A stretch of 38,168 bases of DNA, taken from Monoraphidium neglectum (lineage: Eukaryota; Chlorophyta; Chlorophyceae; Sphaeropleales; Selenastraceae). Below are positions 12,001-22,600 of this stretch, one piece after another. Below the pieces are notes generated by a model, which was given only the letters and a program-made list of their open reading frames with translations, did not search any database and had not been told where the DNA came from. Within the stretch, counting starts at the first letter, position 1. Every line of letters begins with the position of its first letter. Position numbers and translations under genes: made by a program. The stretch is from NCBI RefSeq assembly GCF_000611645.1, contig NW_014013521.1:3309-41476 (forward strand), written 5' to 3'.

Positions 12001-15000
12001 GCTGATACCACCGGCGCGTACGCTTTGTCAAGGGTGTAGGCGATGGTCCCGGCTCCCAGGGTAGTGTTGGTCGCAGGGTCAACGACTTTCAGCTGGATTG
12101 TCAGCTGAAACGTGGATGGTGTCGCCTTGGCAGTCGTCAGGCGCCCGACTGACACCACCGCCCATCCGGCCGCGCTCGCAGACACCAGGGCCACCGCCAG
12201 CGGCGCGCCCGCAGGCGTCGCACCCGAGATGGACGCGGCCGTGACGGCCGCGCCCGGCGCGGCGGGCGCCCCGCTCTCGTTCATCGGTGCGAGGCCGAAG
12301 CCCGTTATGTTGATGAGGGATCCCCCCCAGAAGCTGCCTCTTGCCGGCGCCAGCGACGCGAGCCGCACCGCGTGCGCGACCGGCAGCTCCCACGGCTGCG
12401 GCGCCGGCAGTAGCGCGGCCGCGGGCGCGGGCGGCATCATAGCAAAGCCGCGGCCTGCGACCAGCACACGCAGGACGCGTACACCAGCCGGCAGCGCGGG
12501 CAAGTCACATGTGACCAACCCTCTGCCGCTTCCGTCCACGTCGGCCGAGATCGCCGGGCAGGGGACGCCGCCCAAGGTTATTGAGTAGTCCGAGGTTGAC
12601 GCGCTGAGGCGGGTGCCGTTGAGCGTCAGGTTGCCGCCAGATGTTATTGACGCCAGGCTGGTGCTGCCTTGCGGCGGCGCGGCCGACGAGAAGGCTGGCG
12701 TGAGGGGACTGGCATAAAAGTACATGCAGGCGCCTGCGAGAGGTTGAGGGTTGATCAAAGACATCGCTAAGCCAGCACGCGGGGATCACAGAGGCTGCGA
12801 CGGAGCGGGAAGTGTCAGCGCCAGGGATTATTGCGGCAGGGGCCAGTCTGGCAGCAGGAGTCCATGATCAAGTGCGGGCAACCCAGCATGCAGGCTCAGC
12901 GCACCCGGTGGGTTGGTGTAGGCGGGCGCTTCCGAGGGGTCCAGCGGCGGGGCCGCTGGCGCGGCGCTGGCGTTGACCGTGGCGCTCTCGCAGTTCATTA
13001 CAGCCGGGGCGCCGTTGACGCCGGCGGCGACGGGCTGGGCCTCGCCGGGGCGCGCCAGCAGCAGCGCGGAGGCAGGGATGGGCGTGAGGGCCTGCGAGTC
13101 GGTCACCGAGGGCGTTCGGTGCGGGAGGGAGAGCCGCTTTGGATACTTGCCTCAGCTGCTCAATAAAGTGTCATGCTTCCATCCACGTGCAGTGCGTCGC
13201 AATGCACGGATTGTTGCAGAGCAAGCCCCACCCTACCTCCCCTCCGCCTCACGCGCATCCAAGTGCCAGCGGCCCGAAGCAGCAGGGCAGGAGTTTCGTC
13301 CTCCCCTCCCCTTCAAGACAACTCACAGCGGTGGCGCTGCCCCCGTTCCAGTTCACAGCCAGCGAGGCCCAGTCAGTGACCTCCAGGTAGTGCACTTGAG
13401 CATTGTGGTACCCCACGTCAAGCAAGCTGGGGGAGGGGGCGCGCGGCGGGATGGGCGTGGCGGACTTTGGATGAGGGCGGACGACACAACCGTTTCTTTC
13501 CATGCTGCATGCTTGGGGCGACTGCCTGCCGACGCGGGCCCAGCTGTTCAAAGTCGCCACTTGGCCGAGACCGACATGCCCCAACATGGCTTGCCCACGC
13601 ACATGGTGAAAGGGTTTGGGCCGGATGAGGTGCTGCCGGCCAGGCGGCCGTTTACGTACAGCGCCGCCAAGTCGTCCGCAATGAGCCGGAACGTGAAGTT
13701 GGCGGGGGCCGGGGCCACAAATGAGAAGGAGAAGCGCCCCGCCCAGAAGTCGCTCTGGCCGAGGTCGGGTGGGGGCAGGTAGCCCCAAGTGCCGCCGATG
13801 GACGTCTGGAGTGCAGTCGCGTCTGGTGGGGTGTGGTGAGGCGGCGGATGATTCGGCAGGGTGTTGCGGGGCGCGCTGCTGCTGCCGCGGTGGTGGCGTA
13901 GTGGCGTGCTGCCGGAGCCTTGGCAGCAAGGAATAGCCAGTTCAAACGCTTGCCTGCCTTCCACGCCAAAGCGCCCCTCCAGCAACACCCTTTGTCCTGC
14001 TGTGACGCCTTGTTCAAACTCACGAGGAAGGGTGTAGGCTCTGAGGTCGGGCAGGCTGTAGGTGCCAGACCCCAGCCGCCAGTACTCCGCCAGCACCAGC
14101 CCCGCCACGCCGGGCACCCTGCACCGCAGCTCCCCCGCGGCAACGGACCCGTTCACGACCTCGCACCGCCGGCCGCCCACGAGCACGACGTTGGCGGCCG
14201 GGCTGGTGGCGTTGAAGCCGGCGCCGGCCGCGCGGAGCGTCAGCTCGCCGCCGCCGGCGGCGCTGCCGGCATTGTTGAGGATGGCGCCCACGCCCGGCGC
14301 CGCGGTGTAGATGAGGGCGCCAGAGTCCGCGGTCGTGACCGAGAGTCCGCCCGGCTGGGATGCCGTGACTGTGTATCGTCCCGCCGGCAGCCCAGCTGGC
14401 AGCATGCAGCTGACGGCGGTGTCGTTAGCCGCAGTGACGTTGCACGGCCAGGCGGCGCCAAAGCTATCGGTCAAGGCGACAGCAGCAACGCCGCCCAGGC
14501 GGGCACCGAGCAGAGCAAGCGCACCCGCAGACGAGGCGCCCGCTGGACCAGAGGCAGGGGTTATCAAAGAAAGAGAAGGCGTTGCAGCCCACTCGTAAGC
14601 AAAAGAGCAGGGAGGGTAGGGCCGCGAGGCGGAGGAGCTGTTTGTCGCTGTGTCGTTGGACGGAAAGGTATCATTCGAGGCAGCAGCCAAGGTCGCGTTT
14701 GGCGCCGCGCAGCCGTTTGTGCGGGGGGCGCGATCGTCTGCCCAGCAGAAGAACTTGGACAAATCCGAGGTCAACAGGGGGTCACACAAAACGAGGGTGA
14801 TCAGCCTGCCAGGACAGGATTTGGGTGGGTAAGGGGTGATGGGGATCAGATATGCAGAATATTTTGTCTTGAAAGCTACACGCACGTGGAGCCATAAATA
14901 GGCTCCTGATTAAGCTGCTGAGCAGATGAGACATATCTGCTTGGGCACTGCAATGCTCACATCACCGCCCTCCCTGCCTCACACACTCTTGCATGTACCA

Positions 15001-18000
15001 ACACCGCCCCAGGCCGCTTGCCATCCAGCCCTGACTCACCCTGCCGCCGTCTGCCGGGGCGCGACCGCGCGAGCGGAGGGGTCGTCGGCGGTCGCGTCCG
15101 CGGCGACGTGGCGCCGAGTAGTGCATGCCAGGCTGTCGCCCTCTGGCGCAACCGCGACCACATCGCACAGTACGAGGCCGTTGGGGAAGGTGGTGCTGAC
15201 GGGGACGCGGATGAAGGCGACCACGGTCGAGGCGTTTCCCGGGGGCGCGAAGCCAGAGCCTGTCGCGAGGCGTTGGGGAGTGTGTGCATTCGCTTAATGA
15301 TCATGCACGCACCATTGGCAAGGCGGGAGCGGCTGGCTCCAGATGTATAGAAATGGGAACGCTGTGTCCGCCTGCACCGCGTGTGCCGGACAGAGGTCTC
15401 ATGCAGGCCTCCGGCCCCCGCAACTGGCCGCGCTCACCTGTGATGTTGAGCATCGTGCCGCCCCCGATGCTGCCCGTGTTGGGCGTCACCCCCGTGACGG
15501 CAAACAACACTTTGATCGCGGGGCTCGGCAGCACGTACATCGTGCCACCAGGAACCTGGAGCGCCAGCAGGTAGCTTCCCTGGCCAAACTTTGACCCCAC
15601 GCTGCACTCCACATAATCAGTGGTGTCGCCCCCGCCTCCGGCGGCCGGGCCGACACAGGGCACAGCGGCGGCGAGGGCGGCGGAGAGGGTGGCGTACGCT
15701 GTGGTCGGGTCGGCGGCAAACGCATCGGTGGAGAAAGAGGGCAGCAGGGAGACGCGCCAAGACGGTGCGTCCGACACATTGAGGCCCCCGCGGACGGTGA
15801 AGCGCACTGTGCCGCCTGCAAACGGGTAACGTGGTAGTGAGTTCAGCTGGCGTAACAAAGTTGAGCGTGCAAAACAAGGCGCTGAGGCAACGCTCTGCTG
15901 AGCGGCCCGCACTTAGCGCGGCTGTGTCAATATGCAGGATGACATTGAGGCTGCTTGCTGGGTGCACACGGCACACCTGAGAATGGCAGGCTGGGTGGTG
16001 AGGGCGCCAACAATAGGTCAATGCCGGGGCCCGCCTGCTGAACCATCAAAGACCGCTCCTGGACGCTGGCGTTTGAAGGCAGCGCCGCTGAAGAGCCGTC
16101 GGCGGCCACCACCTTGTTGACGGGTTGAGATTGGGCGCATGCAGCTGGGGTCGAACAAGCTGCACGTGCCTCTCCCAGCAGGCTAACTGCAGGCATTCAA
16201 TCAAGATACGGCGGACGCACAAAGTGCTGATACTTTGTAAGCGCATGCGCCCACACTGCCTTTGATATGATCAGTTTGCAGGGGTTGCGGAGGGCTGGAG
16301 GCAACAAGTAGCAGGGGTGCTGATGAGTCATCGCACCTGAACATCAACTGTCGCAGACGTGTTGCCCTGCAGCAGACGCCTCCTGATCTGCTGCTGCTGC
16401 TGCTGCTGCTGCGTCAGAGCCCCGCCAGGGTACAGCACAACCAGCCGGCCGTCTCCACACGCCGCGACAGCGCAGAGGATGCCACCAACGCTGACCCGGT
16501 TGGCGCCGCAGAAAGTGGGGTCGAAGCCGCTGCCAGCGACCGTGAAGAGGGTGTAGCCGGTGTCATCCAGCGTGCGAGGTGCCGAGGATGACGCGTTGGG
16601 AGCTGAGGAGGTGGTGTTGGATCCAGCGCCAGGGTCTGGGCTTGCTGATGCATTTAATTGTCCTGTAACGTTGTCACCATTCCACAGGCTAAGCCAGGAG
16701 ATGGAAAGGGTCAAAGCCTCGACCGCCAGGTCTCGATCCGAGGACGGAGAAACCGAGGCGCCGGCGCCAGCCCCCGCAGCGAAGCCAGCGTGGCCCTTGC
16801 CCAGGACCGTGACCGCCAGCTGCCGCCTGCCGGCGGGGAGCTTCGATGCGTCCACCTTGCATCGGAGCCGGAGGAGGGAGGGGTCGGCGCCGCCGGCGGG
16901 CGCAATTGTCGCGTTTGCACAAGGGCGGGAGCCCAGGGTGACCTCGTTCTGAGAGACGTTTGGGGCGAAGCCGTAGCCATCGATAATCATTTCCTGCAGG
17001 GCGGCAGGCGGAGGGTTGGGGTGTGCGAGTGAGACGTGCGTAGTCTGCAGGGCACTGCCCTTGCGCTGGCCTGGCCTAAGCAGCACGCAGGCATATCTGA
17101 CGGCTGGGCGCCAGAGCGAGGGTGTAGCCTTGCCTTGCGGCCACTGCCATGCCGCATGCGCGTAATCAGCCGCAAGCACGAATTGGAGCTCCAACATGCA
17201 ATTTCTTCAGTTCCAGCCCCCACCTGGTCTGTGTCAGCCGCGTCCAGGATCGTCGGCTGGAACGAGGTTATCAGGGGAGAAGCGTCTGAGGCGAACCTGA
17301 AAGAGCAGCCCGCCCCGCCGTCGTCCGCACACGCCGCGAGGATTCCGTCCACCTCGAGCTGGAGGCCGTCTGCTGACGCGGCCGGCAGCCGCAGCCACTC
17401 TGCCGTGACCGGGGCGATCAGGGCATCGGTGCTCGCGTTCACGAGGGCCGAGACGGAAATCTGGGGGAGGGTGCCGTTTGTGGGGTCGAACGACGCGACG
17501 CGCAGAAGCGGGAGGTCCGAGGAAGCCGGCGGGAAGGTGACGTCCCAGATGAGGGCGCTGTCTGTGCTGCCAGAGCGCGAGACGCGGACACCTTGGGGTG
17601 CGGAGGGGGTGGGCTTGGGAGTGAGCAGCACGTGGAACAAAGCGCGTGTCTCTCACACAAAGCGTGCTTTTTGCAAAGGAGCCACCATGTTGTCGCCTGG
17701 AAATGCATTAGCCCACACACACCGTCCACTGTTCTGCCCTGCACTTTTTGTATTTGAGTGAATGGCACCCTGCTCTGTGATGGTTTCCACCAATCCCATC
17801 CCGTGAGCCTGGATGCTCCAGCGACAGCAGGCACTGGGACGCTTTTGCTCAACAATGATAATCCTGATCCTGTCCCACCTGAGAGGCCTGGAAGCTTCTT
17901 GATTGCCTCCTCAGCCGTCGCCTCATCGTCTGTGATTCGCACAGTGACCAAATCACAGTACCCCGGGGCAGCCAGGGTGAAGCTACCATTCAACTGCCCC

Positions 18001-19561
18001 GACGGCCGCTGAGTCAGCACCACCTCCATGGTGGCTGCGTCAGGCGCGCCGGCATTCGCTCCAGGGGCCAGGTCGGGGCGAAGCAGGGCGCCGATTGGCA
18101 GGGGGTTGGGAGCGCCGCCGGTGGCGGCAGATGGGGCGGTGGGGTCTGGGGAAGCGGAGGGCAGCCAGCCGCTGCGCCAGGGGAAGGTGTAGCCGTAGGG
18201 GTACGATACCGTCCACCGAAAGCCGACTCGTGTGCCCAAGCGCACACTGTGCAAGCAGGAGGCAGCCGACAGCGGGGTCAGGAAACGAGGCGGCTCATGG
18301 GCGTGCTGGAAATCATGCACGGCGCATGGCCGGGCTGGCATTCGCAATCATCCACCAGTGCTCGTCAACTCACATGCTGGGGCCCTCGACCCCTGCAGCG
18401 CACCTGTCCCGCGCCACAGACGCGCCGTAGGGCCCTACCACCGCGGTCAGCGCTGCTGCGCTTGCGTTCCACGGCAGTTCACTGTAGTTGTACCGCTGCG
18501 GCGCCCCGCCCCCATTCGCACTTGGCCCCCCCTGCAACCAGAGCGCCCAGCGGCGCACGCGGGGGTCATAGCCGGTCACGGTGACGTTTGGCGTCACCGC
18601 GACCGCCGCCGCCGAGGTGTCGGCGCCGGGGGGCGGCACAAAAGGCGCGCTCGGCGGGTAGACAGGGTACGACGGGTACGTGGCAACGTAAGCGGACGTC
18701 GCGGCGGGCTTGCCGGCGGTCCTGTTCGCAGGGACCCAGACAGGGTTTGCGTATATGCAGGTGGCATTTACATCCGCTGGGGCCGGCGGGGCGGGCGGGG
18801 CGGGGATTGCTGCGAGGACTGCGGTGACGTTGAGGGCAGATACCTGGGGCGAGTGGGAGGAGAAGCGTGCGTGTGTGTTGTGTGTGTGNNNNNNNNNNNN
18901 NNNNNNNNNNNNNNNNNNNNNNNNNNNNNNNNNNNNNNNNNNNNNNNNNNNNNNNNNNNNNNNNNNNNNNNNNNNNNNNNNNNNNNNNNNNNNNNNNNNN
19001 NNNNNNNNNNNNNNNNNNNNNNNNNNNNNNNNNNNNNNNNNNNNNNNNNNNNNNNNNNNNNNNNNNNNNNNNNNNNNNNNNNNNNNNNNNNNNNNNNNNN
19101 NNNNNNNNNNNNNNNNNNNNNNNNNNNNNNNNNNNNNNNNNNNNNNNNNNNNNNNNNNNNNNNNNNNNNNNNNNNNNNNNNNNNNNNNNNNNNNNNNNNN
19201 NNNNNNNNNNNNNNNNNNNNNNNNNNNNNNNNNNNNNNNNNNNNNNNNNNNNNNNNNNNNNNNNNNNNNNNNNNNNNNNNNNNNNNNNNNNNNNNNNNNN
19301 NNNNNNNNNNNNNNNNNNNNNNNNNNNNNNNNNNNNNNNNNNNNNNNNNNNNNNNNNNNNNNNNNNNNNNNNNNNNNNNNNNNNNNNNNNNNNNNNNNNN
19401 NNNNNNNNNNNNNNNNNNNNNNNNNNNNNNNNNNNNNNNNNNNNNNNNNNNNNNNNNNNNNNNNNNNNNNNNNNNNNNNNNNNNNNNNNNNNNNNNNNNN
19501 NNNNNNNNNNNNNNNNNNNNNNNNNNNNNNNNNNNNNNNNGTGTTGTGTGTGTGTGTGTGC

Positions 19562-19612
<51 letters not shown>

Positions 19613-22600
19613 GAGGGGGGAGAGGGTGGGCCCAGGAAAGGGGGAAGCAAAGTCAGCACCTGTGCGTGCAGTGAAATCAATTGCCAGTCTTGCGCCAGCG
19701 ATACAGCGGGCTCGTTGTTGATCAGACAGCGCAGCACGTACGCCGCAGCCCTGCTCGCATTTCCCTACACGGGAGCGCGGAGGCACGCACGTTTGACCTT
19801 GCAGCTGCCAGCCGCCAGCTCATCAAGCCTGGGCTTGTACGCGTGCCGAGCACGTCCACGCCAGCGCTGGACGGCGCTACTTTGAGGGCCGCCGCCAAGG
19901 CCCGGGAGAGCTCGGGAGCGGTGGTGTTGAGGGGCATAGGTGCCGGTGCAAGGAGGACGCCGTTCACGGTGAGGTTCACACCTGGTGGTTGCGCAATGGA
20001 TATGTGTGATTGTGTGGGGAACGGTCGCGTGCAAACGATCAACATCCGCGAGGCGAGAGATGAACAGGTGGAGCGCTTTCAGGAGGGCACCAGGCAAGAC
20101 AAGGACACACGCGCGCAAGCCCACAGGCACCGCCTGCGCACCCAGCAGCTGCTGGTTCAGGGAGCCTGTGAAGTTCACATCAGCAATGAAGTCCAAGGCG
20201 CTCCCTGCGGCCGTTTGAATCACACATTTGATTATGTTAGTAAGGGCACACGCTGCCTGTGTGGCATCTCAATCAAACCACCTCCAGATGTCACCAGGAG
20301 TGCACGAGCCTGACTGGGCGCGTGTGGAGACAGACCCAAGTCGCCCATGGACCCCAGCCGCCCACCTGCCGGTGCCAGCAGCTGCAGGGTCAGCGAGGCG
20401 CCAACAGGCGACTGGATAACGGCGATCCGCTGCCGCTCGCGGATGGAATTCCAGCGAGGAGCCTTGCTAGGCGCGACAACGCCGACCTGACTCAGGGCGG
20501 GCAGTGCAGTGGCGCCGAGGAGGCGGCCGGATGAGATACCGCTCGGCGGGCATCAGGTGGATGCTATGATGGAGCAGTTGGACACCATGATTTAACAGCT
20601 TTATCGATGATGGTCCCGCACCTGTACGAGCGAGGGCCCCTGGACGTTGCAGTGCGCGAGGCGCAGCAGAACCCTCTGGCCCGCCGCCAGCAGCACCGGG
20701 GCACTGCGCTGGCGGCTGCCGCTGGTGCTGGTGGGGGGTGCCAGGGAGCCCCAGCTGTCCAGTGACCCTGTAAACCCGGTGATGTTAATCAGGGGCTGCG
20801 TGACAAGGGTGGCATTTGCACCAGGAAGCACCGCTGAGTCGTTGGTGGGAGCCCAGGTGGCCACCTGCGCGAGTCAGCGGAGACGCAGGGAAAGGGGGGT
20901 TCAGGCAGCTCCTTTTAGCGTGCTTGTTTTGAGCAGCGCATTGCCTGTGCCGAGAGGCCCGCAGGCAGGTCAGTGGTCTGAGCGTCACGCAAGCTGTCGC
21001 CGTGCTGGTCAACGATTTCACACCTACCAGCTGCGCATAGTCGTCTGCGGCCACGAGGAACGCGTACGCGCCCGCGTCAGCCGCCGTAAAGACGGCGGAG
21101 CTACGCGTGCAGTAGTAGGCGCGGCTGGAAGATATGCCGGCCTCCCACGCGCCCTGCAGCACCCGGCCTCCCTCGTCGCCGGCGGTGGCATTGGGTGTCC
21201 AGGACCAGATGGTGTCAAACATGGCTGATAGGTTGCTGGATGACGTGCTGACGTCCAGTTCGCATGGGGGTTGAAGGGCGGGCACGGAGCGTGTTTGATT
21301 GGTTGGATGGAGGCCCGTGGAACGGCTGGGGTGATGCTGCAAAATGTCGCAGCATGCTGCACGCATCTGTCAAAAGCACCCAGTGCACAATGTTCGATAA
21401 AGCTGCTCACGTGCGGTTGAAGGTATCCAGCCTGATCCCACGCAGCCCGGGATAAACACCTAGCGTCTGCATCGCGCCAGCGCCCGTGGCATTGCTGCCT
21501 GCTGCGGCGGCCCGCGTCACGCAGCGGGCCGTGTCGAAAGTCGAAGACAGCACGTCACAGGGGACGCCGCCGCCGCTGCTGCCGCCGCTGGCCCCGATGG
21601 AGACCCTCAGCAGGGCGGGGCTGCTGCCATCGGTGCCGGCAGGGGCATTGATTTCCGGGAAGCCCGCGCCGCGGATTGTAAGGGTGGTGCCGCCAGCAAC
21701 AGACCCAATAGGTGGGGAGACACTTGATATAGTGGGGTAGATCTGACCGTTGTTAGTTGTGGTTGAGGCAACGTGATGAGGCGTAGAAGAACATATTACG
21801 TATTGGTATCAAATCATAGGGCAACGACAGGCTGCGAAGCACGGGCCTTTGCGGCCGAACATGCATGGGCCTATCTGCCAATCACGTGCTGTCGCTGCCC
21901 CAATCATCCATTGCCTTGCACCACATTGCCACCCCAGTCCCTTCACGCGCAGCTGCCAACAAAGGTGTCAGATTACTAAGAAGCAACCTTTCCGCACCTG
22001 GTACTGATAAGGACGACCGCGCCTGTCAGCCAGGAAGGAGCGGTCCGCCGCCAGCGTCGTGCCGCCTGCCAGCGTGCCCTCAAATGAGGCGCTCACGTTG
22101 TAGCTGCCCGCCACGCCCAGGCCCGGCTGGCTCGCGCCCTGACGCAAGCCCGCAGCCAGCTGTGGGCGGGAGAGGTTCAGCAGCAAGCAGGCCAGTAAAG
22201 TGGGGAGTCGCCACAAGAGGACTGGCACACCCTGAGCTGGCAGACTTGAACATGCAGATGATATTCTGTTCAAGCCGAAAGAATCACGCCCGATTTTCAG
22301 CTCGCAATACGCCTGGGCACTTGCATTTAGCGCATGAACGTGCGCACCGGCACTGGCGCCGTGCAGTTCAAGCGGTAGAGCCACGTCCCCAGCTGGCGCC
22401 ACCGCAGGAAGAGGTCTGGCGCCCCCGCCGCCACCGCGTCGTTGCTCCAAGCCAAGCTGCCGGCGTTGGCCTGGCAGACGTAGGGGCCAAGCCTGGCGGC
22501 CCCTAGGCAGGACAGGTCCCCGTCTGATGAGGCAGCCTGGGCGGACTTGCAGGCGTCACCCATCACCCAGCCCGGGTAACCGAACATGTTGACCTGGCCG

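Larger units (their letters stand above)
17879..20486 (-). other. Fibrocystin-type inter-domain repeats (exons 10-15)
   Basis: Exons are 20366-20486, 20142-20204, 19798-19981, 19660-19750, 18374-18843 and 17879-18246. They carry repeating pieces typical of fibrocystin-L between IPT domains: a strand such as VNLTVNGVLLAPAPMPLNTT or YNYSELPWNASAAALTAV followed by a helix, and a RWTVSYPYG block leading to NGSFTLAAPGYCDLVTVRI. The 19660-19750 exon implies an intron of only 47 bases on its upstream side, so that junction is doubtful. The intron between 18844 and 19659 contains the assembly gap. Confidence 0.65.

Noticed and set aside
13920..14897. Plus-strand open frame of 325 codons
   Set aside because: Antisense to the 1.2 kb IPT/PA14 exon; Arg/Gly-rich shadow composition.
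18232..19885. Several long open frames spanning the N run
   Set aside because: They are open only because N contains no stop codons and GT repeats encode Val/Cys or His/Thr runs.
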